A stretch of 64,000 nucleotides of DNA, taken from contig CM055100.1 of assembly GCA_029204225.1 (NCBI GenBank), forward strand, positions 67,305,395 to 67,369,394, written 5' to 3'. The notes under the pieces were generated by a model, which searched no databases, had not been told where the DNA came from, and saw only the letters and a list, made by a program, of their open reading frames with translations. Shown here in pieces: positions 47,283 through 57,716 of this stretch (position 1 is the first letter of the stretch; each line of letters opens with the position of its first letter). The position numbers were made by a program, and so were the translations under genes. The DNA is from Diphasiastrum complanatum (taxonomy: Eukaryota > Streptophyta > Lycopodiopsida > Lycopodiales > Lycopodiaceae).

Positions 47283-48119
47283 ATCGATATGACGCGCCGG
47301 TTAGCAAGGGGACATAAACGAGGTAAGCGCGGGCACGTGATGGCGATATGCATTGTACGAGAATCCGAATATCGGAACCACGTGCCAGGGAATCAGTGCA
47401 ACTATGGATGTCTTTGCTGGGTGTGTGGTAGCGATATTGTACAAACAGATTTGGAGCGGGCCAGTTAATTGGACTCAATATGCGAAACTGAATTACAGAA
47501 ACGACACTCATATATATAGTCTAATACAGAGCATCTGAACCGTACATGTGTCTCAGTAACGTGCGGTCAAAATTGCCACACGTGTGGAAACGACGGAGAA
47601 ATCTTTCTGAATGACACGTGTACACTTCGGATCCTGACACGCGTCCTCGCACGTGCATGCCAACTGTACTATCGTACGCCACAGTCGTCTTCTGACAAGT
47701 GTGTGGTCCAGATGTCGCCACGTGTCCTCGCACATGCATGCCAGCCGTATGATCATACGAACCGCTGATATCTTGACATGTGACAGATGCATGTGACCAC
47801 ACGTGTGACCACACGTGCGGGGGGTGGAGGTGTCACATCGAACGAGCGAATATGATGGGACGTTCTACAGGTATAAAAGGACATTTTTGGGTCTTATTTC
47901 AGTTTCTTAATTTTTTGTTCTTTGGCTCTCCTTAGTTTCCTTCATTCACTTCTGCTCCCCGTTAAACGCATATCGCTACCACGCGCCAAAGGACCCACAC
48001 ACCAGTACAGTTGGCCCGCTCGCGCGTCATGGCGATACACCATCGCCATCACGCGCCTCCCCTGTCGAATACCTGCTTTCCCTGCTCGTTGGCACGTCAT
48101 ATCGATACCCTACCTTGCT
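47283..48119. promoter_or_regulatory. Bidirectional promoter between genes B and C
   Basis: Two TATA boxes point outwards: TATATATA at 47511-47518 for B, and TATAAAAG at 47872-47879 for C. Each lies 230-240 bp from the chosen ATG (47282, 48120). The two leaders are imperfect inverted copies of each other. The words CGTCATATCGAT beside each start, ATCGCCATCACG further out and ATATCGCTACCAC next to the TATA side occur in the same order on both strands. This symmetry supports both start codons and common control. Confidence 0.65.
47605..47820. repeat. 81-bp tandem repeats with CACGTG motifs
   Basis: Two full units and a partial third lie between the two TATA boxes. GTCCTCGCAC is at 47643 and 47724, each followed by a TGCATGCC block and then a self-complementary core (CGTACG, GTATGATCATAC). 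CACGTG or ACACGTGT words are scattered through and around the array (47575-47586 is the palindrome CCACACGTGTGG). Likely regulatory sites, or transposase-binding subterminal repeats. Confidence 0.75.
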
Positions 48120-48698
48120 ATGAAGCAAACAGCCCGCCTTACCACATTTGCCCCGCCTCCTCGCCCTCCTCTACAAAGGGCAGTGGGCACTGGTAGGAGA
48201 GTAGGTCGGCCCAGAAGACCATGGTTAAGGGATATCAGGAGACTTCAGAGGACCACGAATCTTCTGATTCCCCGTGCTCCTTTCTACAGATCTGTGAGAC
48301 TGGTAACAAGGTCCCTCTCACATGATGTTCGCTGGAACATAACAGCCCTGGAAGCCCTCCAAACTGCCTATGAGAACTTCCAAGTCAAATTCTTTGAGGA
48401 CTCCACGCTTTGCACAGTGCACGCAAAGAGAGTTACCCTCATGCCTCGGGACATGCACCTTGTCATGAGGCTGAGGAGTACATACGATCAGGTCTTGAAG
48501 AGTGGCTTCACCTCTAGGCCACCACCTACAGAGAGAGGTCATGTTCCTCAACGAAGAAGGAGGAAGCAGACCAAGCCCACCAGGCCTGTCAAGCAAAGGG
48601 TGGCTCAGCGAATCACCATCCCCCCCTCACATCTCTCGTGCTTTGGTTGGACCATCACACCAATTTGCAGTGACTTCTTCTCCTCCCACCACCCCTAA
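48120..48698 (+). CDS. Gene C, 5' part: histone H3/CenH3-like protein
   Basis: From the ATG at 48120 the protein opens MKQTARLTT, matching the K4-QTAR context of H3, but with Leu where K9 would be. A basic tail (GTGRRVGRPRRP) follows. Residues 35-123 are a full H3 fold: LRDIRRLQRTTNLLI, FYRSVRLVTRSL, ALEALQTAYENF, FFEDSTLCTVHAKRVTLMP and DMHLVMRLR. Loop 1 (SHDVRW) is of canonical H3 length, yet the residue after Arg is Trp, as in CenH3, not Phe. The frame then runs into a basic linker (RRRRKQTKPTRPVKQR) and a stop at 48698. Possibly the continuation is in the next frame (48502-49056), which implies a frameshift. The frame is also open upstream to 47922, but that part matches the untranslated leader of gene B. 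It is far too diverged to be the cell's main H3. Confidence 0.75.
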   Translation: MKQTARLTTFAPPPRPPLQRAVGTGRRVGRPRRPWLRDIRRLQRTTNLLIPRAPFYRSVRLVTRSLSHDVRWNITALEALQTAYENFQVKFFEDSTLCTVHAKRVTLMPRDMHLVMRLRSTYDQVLKSGFTSRPPPTERGHVPQRRRRKQTKPTRPVKQRVAQRITIPPSHLSCFGWTITPICSDFFSSHHP

Positions 48699-49152
48699 CT
48701 ATTCAATTAGTTCCTCTTCCATTCCCTCCATTCCATCCCACAATAACAAGGAAATGAACTCGATTGTAGATAAAATAATATCGGATCTAGATTTAAGTTT
48801 AATAGGTGATTTTTATAAGGATCTTTGTGTAAAATTTCCTGTTGATCCCAAAGATTCATTTTTGGAATCTGAGAGGTATATAATTTTTTATGAGTATGTT
48901 GCCAAGGAAATTGACAAACTAGGAGGTCAATTTTCTTTTTGTCTAAGTTCAATTAGTTATATAAATCACATAAATAAAGACTTTTGTGATGCCTTGAAGG
49001 AGAAGACCTCAGATATATCAGATCCAATTGTGGAGGCTGGTTTGATGTATTTGTAAATAGATGCCAATGCGATGATACTAAGGACATTGGAGTTGTGATG
49101 TCCTTTTTTGCACACAACCTTCATAGTCCAACTAAGGCAACGAAGTATCTTC
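48699..49152 (+). pseudogene. Gene C, middle part
   Basis: A Ser/Pro-rich linker (TTPNYSISSSSIPSIPS) and a helical segment (NSIVDKIISDLDLSLIGDFY, YEYVAKEIDKLGG) are open in the frame next to the H3 frame. Near 49040 the sense shifts back (WFDVFVNR, VVMSFFAHNLHSPTKATKYL). That frame continues straight into the exon at 55576 once the copia insertion is disregarded. This links it to the Ulp1-like exons. Two frameshifts make the C gene a pseudogene even without the insertion, unless unseen introns explain them. Confidence 0.5.
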
Positions 49153-49807
49153 TGTGAAAATTGTCAACATTTCCTAGCTAGTTTGAGGCCTAAATTGGCT
49201 AAAATTGTAAATAGTTTTGGTTCTGGAGTTTCGCACGTGTGAACCAGGCCACAATGTTTTTATTTACTGTATTTTTTCAGTATGATGAAGTGTCAAACTT
49301 CATACCCTTCAAAATGAGACCATTTTGATGTATTTTGGTCATATAAGCCATTTTTAGCTATTTTTCCTATATAGGGAATATCTAGGGTCAAGTACCTTCT
49401 AGAGAGAGGAGAGAGAGTCATCTTCCTCATCCATAAATAGTAGGGAAGTCATGGAGAACAGGTTGGAGAAACCTTTTGTATGCTTCATTGAGATCAATAG
49501 ATCATTGTCATTGTTTCTTCCTCCATTGAGAGCATTGTTGTGTGTATTGTCTTCAAGCTATTGTGTATGATCTTAGGTGCTTTCCAAAAGTGGTAGGCTG
49601 ATGTATTATGGACTGTATAATGCTATTTTGGGCCGCACTTGATGTTTATGAAAGTTTCCATTTGTGGTAAATGCTTTTTGATCAAGTTCTTTGCATTCTA
49701 GGTAGCATAGAATGTGTTGCCAATTCCTAGCTTATGTAGTTTGGAGTGCAAGCATTCAAGCCAATGATCTTGGAGTTTAGATCCACTTAGGATCTGTATT
49801 TTTCTCA
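49153..49807 (+). repeat. copia-2 5' LTR
   Basis: TGTGAAAATTGTC to GTATTTTTCTCA; contains TTCGCACGTGTGAACC near 49230. Confidence 0.95.
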
Positions 49808-50979
49808 TGGTATCAGAGCTGGTTGGCTTCTATTTATAGTAAGTATTCCATTTTTGGTGATATTTGGATGTTTGATCAAGTTCTAGCATGATTTTGCATT
49901 GCTTTGTTGATCAAATCTTACTAACCTTTGTTTTGTGAGTTGAACTTGTGGATCAAAAGCATATTTCAGGTCTATTGAAGATCAGAGACTGAAAAGAAAC
50001 TATTTTGGATCAGATCATAACACCTAATCATTTGTTATTGTGAGGCTTGTGCATATTCAATACTAACAATGTTCTTTTCAATCCTATTGTTGACAATCTC
50101 CATTCTTGGATGAACACTCTCCTTAAGTGGATGAAACTTCTCCTTAAGTGGATGACAAATGCTCTTTTGAGTGAGTTGTAATTCTCCTAAAGGCTGAGCA
50201 AAGCTCCCATTTGGATGAAAGATCCCCTTTTTTGGGTGAACATATTGTAAGCTCCATTGTGAAGAGCATATTGTAAAGATTGTCATCAATTTTGGCATAA
50301 ATTTTGGTGTACTTTGTTGAGCATGTAAGTAACTCTCCTTATGTAATTTGATTGGAGCATTTGCTGGAAGGTGTTAACCATTATGCAAGTGTGTTTTCAG
50401 GTTCTTAACAGGTTGAGGAACATTCTCATGTGAAGTGATCTTAGATCTACATCTAAACACCAAGATTTGACAAGATAGTGAAGCTAGTCTTGTGATTCAC
50501 TAAGTGTGCTCATTCATTCACCTCTAAATCTTGTATTTATCACTTGCTGGAGTTTATAAACTTTTAGAAGTGTGGTTTACATGTGGTTTTACAGGTTGAA
50601 TCAATATCTTAGTGTGTTGATCATATGTTGATCAAGTTTGTTCATTACTAGGTAATCTTGGCATCCTAGTTTTGGGTATTTTCTAAGAATGCAAGTAACT
50701 CTTCACACCATAACTTGATTTGGTCACTTGCTGGAAAGTTTGAGAGCTTAAGCAAGAGTGTGTTCAGGTTGGTTTGATTTTGTAATCCATTCTTAGTGTG
50801 TGCAAAGTGTTGCATGTGTTTCAATCTTCCTTTCTATGCTTGGAAACCATCTAGGTTCAAGATAGAAGTGTTTTAGGGTCCTAAATCTTCATAGATCTCT
50901 TTATCTATCATTTGTTGAGAGAAAAGTGAGTGCTAAGTGCTTTAGGACAGAACCTAAAAGTTGAAGAAACATTAGAATC
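49808..50979 (+). other. copia-2 primer site and long leader
   Basis: TGGTATCAGAGCT at 49808 abuts the LTR. The leader is 1.17 kb, about twice that of copia-1. It contains loose repeats: CTCCTTAAGTGGATGA twice near 50110-50150, and three segments each with a TTTGCTGGA or CACTTGCTGGA block near 50360, 50540 and 50730. No gene of its own. Confidence 0.75.
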
Positions 50980-52662
50980 ATGGCTTCCAATGGTGGGATC
51001 ATGCTAGAGTCTAGTGAAAGGTTGAGTTCATCAAACTACTCTACTTGGAAAGTGAGGATGGAGTCCTTACTTGAGTTGAATGAACTCATGGACATAGTTG
51101 CAGAAATTGAAGAGAGACCTCTCACACTTCAAGAGCAACAAAGGTTTGATAAGAAGGCCAAAAGGGCTCTTCATATCATTAAAATGAATGTTACAAATGA
51201 ACTTCTCAAGGAAGTTGGAAAGTGTCAAAGTGCAAGTGAGGCATGGAATGCCTTAAAGAAGCTCTTTGAATCAAAGTCCACATCTAGGGTATTGACCCTA
51301 AGGAGACAAATATTTTCTAGTAGGCAAAGAGAGGGTGAAAGTGCTCATGCATTTATCTTGAGAGTTAAGTCCCTAAGTGATGATTTAGCATGCATTGATG
51401 AGAACATAAAAGATGGTGAAATAGTCCAAGTTATGTTGAATGGTTTGCTAAATGAACATGCTAACCTTGTGCAAAGTTTTGCCATTCAAAGAGTCTTGCC
51501 AAGTGTGGTTGACTTGCAAGAAATCTTATTGGCTGAAGAACATAGGTTGCAATCAAAGCTTGATGGTGCATCCTTGCAAGGTGGAGGTGAAGAGGCTTTC
51601 TTCACAAAAGGCAAATTCAAGGGCAAAGGTAAAGGCAAAGGGAAATGGTCCAAAGGTGGTAACTTTGATCATGATGATCACTCTTCCTCTTCCTCTTCTA
51701 CTAAGAACAATAAGTCAAAGTTCAAGTGCTTTTATTGTGGGATAAAAGGTCATTTTGCAAATGAATGTTATAAGAAGAAAAGAGAGCAAGGAGAGAGGCA
51801 AGGAAATCTTACAATAGATGAGGAAGAACATAACACATGTGAATCACTTGTTATGACTTCAAGTTTGTTAGCCAACATAGATGATAATGATCCTTGGTGG
51901 ATTGATAGTGGAGCCTCATCTCACATGACAAGACATAAGGAATACTTTACATCCTTATTGTCTTATGAGGGAGAAGGTAACATCATCTATACTGCAAATG
52001 ATGGTCAATGTGACATCAAAGGCATAGGCACTATTCCTATTTCCCTTTCAACAAATAGGAAAGCAAATCTTGAAAATGTTTTGTACATTCCTTCAATCAC
52101 TAAGAATTTGCTTAGTGTAAGTCAAATGATTGACAAAGGACTTGATGTGGAGTTCATTGGAGATGCATGTTTGATAAGTAAATGTGGATCCTTGATTGCT
52201 CAAGGTAGGAGGCATGGTAAACTTTTCAAGCTTGATGCATGTGTGATCTCTAATCATGAAGGATGTATGGCTAGGGAGCAATTGACAAACCAAGAAGTTT
52301 GGCACAAGAGGTTGGGCCATCCCAACTTCAAATCTTTGGAGGTAATGGCAAAGAAAGAGCTTGTTCTTGGTCTCCCTAAAAGTCTTGTTGCAAACAATAG
52401 TGTTTGTGAACATTGTGCCTTGTCCAAATCTCATAGACTTGCTTATTCTAGATCTAAAGAAGCTTTTCAACTTGTGCATTCTGATATTCATTCTTCTAGT
52501 ACAACTAGCAATGGTGGGGCAAAGATGTATGCAACTTTCATTGATGACTTTAGTAGGTATACTTGGATCTATCTTCTTAAAAGTAAGGATGAAGTGTTTG
52601 CTGCATTTGTCAAGTTCAAGAATGAAATGGAAACCAATTCAATACAAAGATCAAATGCTTAA
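50980..52662 (+). pseudogene. copia-2 Gag, protease and integrase N-terminal part
   Basis: 560 codons with SSNYSTWKVRMESLL, knuckle CFYCGIKGHFANECY, protease WWIDSGASSHMTR, pre-integrase VWHKRLGHPNFKSL and integrase first acidic block HSDIHS. By comparison with copia-1, the frame is lost near 52635 through a single-base change in the integrase core and ends at a TAA soon after. Confidence 0.9.
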
Positions 52663-52736
52663 GATCTGATAATGGAGGGGAATACACCTCAAATAGGTTC
52701 AAAGACTTTTGTATAGCACATGGGATTAAGAGGGAG

Positions 52737-54920
52737 ATGTCTAGTCCTAGGACTCCACAACAGAATGGAGTGGCCGAGAGGAAGAATAGAACCCTTTGTG
52801 AATGTGCCAAGGCAATGAGACTACATGCTAATCTTGCTAAGTCTTTTTGGGGGGAAGCTTTAGCATGTGCTAACTATCTATGTAATAGATGGACAAGTGC
52901 TTCCTTGGATGGTAAAACTCCTCATGAGGTTCTTTATGGTAGAAGGCCGAGTGTCAAGCATTGTAGGATCTTTGGATGTACATGTTTTGTCAATATCACA
53001 CTTGATGATAGAACTAAAGAAGATCCTTCATCAAAGAAGGGTGTGTTTGTTGGCTATAGTGAAGTAAGCAAGGCTTACAAAGTGTACATTCCTTCTACAA
53101 AAAAAGTTGTCATAAGTAGGGATGTCATCTTTCATGAAGAGAATGTTTCCAATGTTGTTGATGTTGATGTTGATGTGCCTACTAATCATCATGATGTGCA
53201 AGATGTCTTGGATGAAGATGGAGATGCCACTCCAAAGCAAACTTCAAGGAAGACTCAAAGGCAAAGGGCTAAGCCATCAAGGCTAACCTATGATGAAAAA
53301 GGAAAGCAAGTGGTGGACAACTCTAACTTTGCTTTTCTTACCTCTTTTGATGAACCAACTTGTGTAGGTGAAGCAATTCAAAAGAAGGAATGGATCCAAG
53401 CCATGGATCATGAGCATCAAGCACTCATCAAAAGCAACACATGGAGGTTGGTAAAGCTTCCAAAGGACAAGAAGGCAATTGGTTGTAAGTGGATCTTCAA
53501 GATCAAGACAAATCAAGATGGATCAATCAACAAGTACAAGGCAAGGTTGGTGGCAAAGGGGTATGCTCAAGAATATGATATTGACTATGATGAGACCTTT
53601 GCACCCGTGGCAAAGATGGTAACTATTCGAATCCTAATCTCTCTTGCAACTCTTTATGATTGGGATATGTGGCAAATGGATGTTACTAATGCCTTCTTGA
53701 ATGGTGATCTTGAAGAAGATATTTACATGGAGCAACCCGAGGGCTATGTTTCACATGATGAGCCTAATCATGTGTGCTATCTCCAAAAGAGTTTGTATGG
53801 GCTAAAGCAAGCACCAAGGAGTTGGTATGCTAAGCTCAATTCCTTCTTACTTTCTCAAAACTTTGTTATGAGTGAGTATGATCATTCTCTCTACTTTAGA
53901 TTGAATGAAAATGATATCACTTTACTTTTGATCTATGTTGATGACATTATCTTAAGTGGTGGTAACAATCTAGATATAGATGAAATCAAGATGGCACTCA
54001 AAAGAGAGTTTGAAATTCAAGATCTTGGTAAACTTCATTATATCTTAGGAATAGAGATTATTAGAACTTCTAAATCTACATTCATATGTCAAGAAAAGTA
54101 TGTTAACTCTATTCTAAAAAGGTTTCATATGGAAGATTGTAAAGTTGTTTCTACTCCTATGGAATCAAATGTAAAGCTAACTACAAGAAGTAATGAAAGA
54201 TCCTTCAAGGACATTACTCTCTATAGAAAGCTAATAGGATCTCTTATATGGTTAACCATCACAAGACCTGATCTAAGCTTTGTGGTTGGTAAACTAAGTC
54301 AATTTATGCAAGATCCTAGTGAGGCTCATTGGAAGCTAGGAAAGAGAGTACTTAGATACATCTCGGGATCTAGAGATTTTGGCATCTTGTATGGAGGTAC
54401 TACACCTAACCTTTGTGGATTTTCAGATTCAGATTTTGCAGGTGATCAAATGGATAGGAAGTCAACAAGTGCCTTTGCAATCTATCTTGGAGATGGAGTG
54501 GTCTCATGGCTATCAAAGAAGCAACCAACTATCTCTCTATCTTCCACCGAAGCCGAGTACAAGGCATTAACAACATGCACCAAGGAGATTCTTTGGATCA
54601 AGAGGATGTTATTGGATCTTCACTTGCTGGAACCAGAGAAGACTCCAATCATACTTTGTGATAACCTTTCAGCCCAAAGCTTGGCAAGCAATCCTGTTTT
54701 TCATGCAAGGAGCAAGCACATTGAGATTGCTCACCATTTTGTGAGAGATCAAGTCATTGCCAAAGAGGTGGAGCTTCAACATGTCTCTTCAAAGGAGTGT
54801 GTGGCTGATATCTTCACCAAACCATTGGGAAAGGACCTATATTTAATGCATAGATCTAATCTTGGAATGTGCTCAAAGACTATGTTGAAACTAGCATCCA
54901 ATGTTGAAGAGGGAGTGTGA
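52737..54920 (+). pseudogene. copia-2 integrase C-terminal part, RT and RNase H
   Basis: 727 codons in the next frame: SPRTPQQNGVAERKNRTL, RT CKWIFKIKTNQDGS, YVDDIILSGG, IGSLIWLTITRPDL, RNase H FSDSDFAGD and KHIEIAHHFVRDQV. Intact from the integrase Glu block onwards and ends in the 3' LTR just as in copia-1. The second integrase Asp block (SDNGGEY) lies between the two frames near 52668. Confidence 0.9.
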
Positions 54921-55570
54921 AAATTGTCAACATTTCCTAGCTAGTTTGAGGCCTAAATTGGCTAAAATTGTAAATAGTTTTGGTTCTGGAGTTTCGCACG
55001 TGTGAACCAGGCCACAATGTTTTTATTTACTGTATTTTTTCAGTATGATGAAGTGTCAAACTTCATACCCTTCAAAATGAGACCATTTTGATGTATTTTG
55101 GTCATATAAGCCATTTTTAGCTATTTTTCCTATATAGGGAATATCTAGGGTCAAGTACCTTCTAGAGAGAGGAGAGAGAGTCATCTTCCTCATCCATAAA
55201 TAGTAGGGAAGTCGTGGAGAACAGGTTGGAGAAACCTTTTGTATGCTTCATTGAGATCAATAGATCATTGTCATTGTTTCTTCCTCCATTGAGAGCATTG
55301 TTGTGTGTATTGTCTTCAAGCTATTGTGTATGATCTTAGGTGCTTTCCAAAAGTGGTAGGCTGATGTATTATGGACTGAATAATGTTATTTTGGACCGCA
55401 CTTGATGTTTATGGAAGTTTCCATTTGTGGTAAATGCTTTTTGATCAAGTTCTTTGCATTCTAGGTAGCATAGAATGTGTTGCCAATTCCTAGCTTATGT
55501 AGTTTGGAGTGCAAGCATTCAAGCCAATGATCTTGGAGTTTAGATCCACTTAGGATCTGTATTTTTCTCA
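54916..55570 (+). repeat. copia-2 3' LTR
   Basis: 655 bp, about five differences from 49153-49807; preceded by the purine tract GAAGAGGGAG. Confidence 0.95.
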
Positions 55571-56102
55571 TCTTCTCCATACAACCTCGGAGACCAAAGT
55601 CTTTATTATTCCATACTGCCAAAAGTAAGTGATTACATAGAATATATTCTAATAATATTTTTAATAGGTATTATAATTCCTTTAGTTTAACTAATTATCT
55701 CTTGTTTGCAGTAAGCATTGGAGTATGCATATAATCTCCCTTAGGGAAGATTCGGATGGGATCATTAATCCCATCTGTTTAAAGATGAACTCCTTAAAGT
55801 CTACCGATGTCGAAATGGACGTGACGTACAGGAGAATGTTGCCATTTTTGCCAATGCCGGATGGGGCCACTGTAAATAGCCACCTGGAGATTGTTGATGC
55901 AGAAGTAAGTATTTCTCATCAAGTATTTGATAGGTAATATGATCTTTTTTTTTCAGAGTGCACAACTAACCTATTATACGTTTTGTGATTGAAGTCAGCT
56001 CAGCAAGAGGATGGACATAGTTGTGGATGGTTCTCCATCCGCAATGTACAGGACTTTTTAGAGTTGTACATCATGCAATCCGGGGCTCCAGATATACGAA
56101 AG
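55571..56102 (+). pseudogene. Gene C, 3' part: Ulp1-like (C48) cysteine protease exons
   Basis: Three exons: 55576-55624, 55712-55904 and 55995-56102, with GTAAGT/GTAAGT/GTAAAT donors and CAG or AAG acceptors. They encode KVFIIPYCQ, then KHWSMHIIS with the catalytic His (codon at 55716) and CLKMNSLKST, where Ulp1 proteases have Asp in DSL. DGATVNSHLEI follows, then QQEDGHSCGWFSIRNVQDFL with the oxyanion Gln and catalytic Cys (codon 56022-56024). Such domains cleave SUMO or ubiquitin-like proteins and are often carried by plant MULE and CACTA transposons. The Asp-to-Asn change may lower activity. A possible last exon follows after TTTGCAG near 56187 but has stops. The gene is cut in two by copia-2. 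Confidence 0.7.
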
Positions 56103-56536
56103 GTAAATAAACTAGTGAATGGCCTAATTAAGTTATTTTTGATTTGGTTTTTGATAAGTCAATTGACCCGATTCTTTTGGATTTGCAGTATAAATGTTGA
56201 GCATTTTCAATGAATGAGATATATGAGTTTCGTCAACAGATGTTGGTGAACTTATTATCTCATGCAACACCCAGTCCAGCTGCGGAAACGGGAGGCCAAT
56301 CAAGTCCTCAACTGACACTAGTGCAAGGTGAAGATAATTCATACTACTTTGAGCTATAAATAATAGATTAAATAGATATATACATTTTTTATGTAATGCC
56401 CTGTGAATAATTATGGGCATATAGAAAGATAGAGACAATGAGAAAAAAGCATCCATTGTTAAATACAGGACACAAGTACATTCTCAGAAAATAAAAAATA
56501 TATTGATATTTATGAGAGCTTTTACAAATCTTGTAT

Positions 56537-57716
56537 CATGATTGCTCTATTATCTGAACAATTCTGTCCAAATCTTTGAATTTGATTTTCTTTTCATGTC
56601 TTTTACGTATCTGCACAAACATACATTAATCAGATTACAGTTAGTGATCCGAATATTGACAAAAAAGATAATGTGTATAAATTAATATACAAATTCATGG
56701 ATTTCACATACCAATTTTCCATCCAATATAAAGTTGAAATATTCGGGGATATCTTGCTGTAAAAGTGTCAGTTCCGTTCTAATATAGAATAAGCTATATT
56801 TAAATGATATGGATGAATGTTTGATTCTACAAGAAATATCTGCAGTGGATTTTATATCCCAACCTTTGTCCATGAATTTGAATAAAAAATCATCTGAAAG
56901 ATTTTTTCAAACAAACAATGTGGGAGTTCGATGCACTTCTGTGTTTGAAAAAGAGCTGACAAACAATGACATTGGAACGAACCAGTTTAAGTGCACATTT
57001 CTTGATCTTGTACTAGTTTTGAGTGACTTTTGTACATCATTATATAGCTTGGAACGAAAGCATTTTATTATATTGTCGTTGACTACAATCCACCACACGT
57101 TATCTTGAAAATTAGGTAGAGGTATATACTCTAGTTTTCCCATTTCTCCATTTGTGTCTGGAATATACATAGCATCATAAAAAAATATTCTGCAAGTTCT
57201 TTTGTCGTTCGTCCTCTGTATTGCAATTTGCCAATTTATGAATGGATGACATCTATAATACCAGAAAGAGACGCCACAGGTTCCCATTCATGTATATTTG
57301 AAGGATATAGATCTGCAATACAAAATCATGATAAGCTCCAATTCATAAATACAAGTACATTTAAAAAATGACAAGCAATCCAAAAAATTAAGATACATAC
57401 AATTACACTTTCAAAAATCATGTGGATTTACAGCCTCCACATTAAGTTCTGAATGCATATAAACAAGTTGAATAAGCACCTCTGAAATGGTTTGTCCTCC
57501 TGAAGAAACTTTGAAATCAATAATCCGCCCTTTCCAATAAGATCTATATGTATACTTGGCCTTTTTCTTTTGGCGAAAAGCCCTTCTCGCCGATGGATGC
57601 ATCAGTACCCAAGAAGCCTTATGATATTCACGAGCAATCCATGTGCCATCGTCTTCCCTCTCATTATAAAAAATTGCAGAGCATATCAAGGATCTTTGTC
57701 TCCTTCTCATCGCCAT
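56537..57716 (-). CDS. Gene D: unknown multi-exon gene, convergent with gene C
   Basis: I do not recognise the family. Exon 1 starts at 57716 (MAMRRRQRSLICSAIF) and has YHKASWVLMHPSARRAFRQK and YTYRSYWKGRIIDFKV, ending near 57411. Exon 2 follows an acceptor near 57313 (TTTTGTATTGCAG) and carries FINWQIAIQRTNDKRTCRIF, FYDAMYIPDTNGEMG and NFQDNVWWIVVNDN. Exon 3 ends at a GTATGT donor at 56710 and has IRTELTLLQQDIPEYFNF. Exon 4 (56610-56537) is short and basic (IRKRHEKKIKFKDLDRIV) and ends in a stop. The frames do not join perfectly by eye, so it may be decayed. A partial copy at 25.1-25.6 kb shows that it is repeated in the genome, which suggests a transposon gene. Confidence 0.5.

Larger units (their letters stand above)
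49153..55570 (+). mobile_element. Nearly intact Ty1/copia element (copia-2) inside gene C
   Basis: Two 655-bp LTRs (49153-49807, 54916-55570), TCTTC duplication at 49148-49152 and 55571-55575, primer site, long leader, Gag-Pol and purine tract. I find about five base differences between the LTRs, so it is young but older than copia-1, to which its proteins are closely related. One frameshift splits pol. Confidence 0.95.

Noticed and set aside
47922-48119. Upstream extension of the histone-like frame (MALLSFLHSLLLP...), which resembles a signal peptide
   Set aside because: This stretch is homologous, in inverse orientation, to the untranslated leader of gene B, and the H3-type start MKQTAR lies at 48120; read-through of an open leader is more likely.
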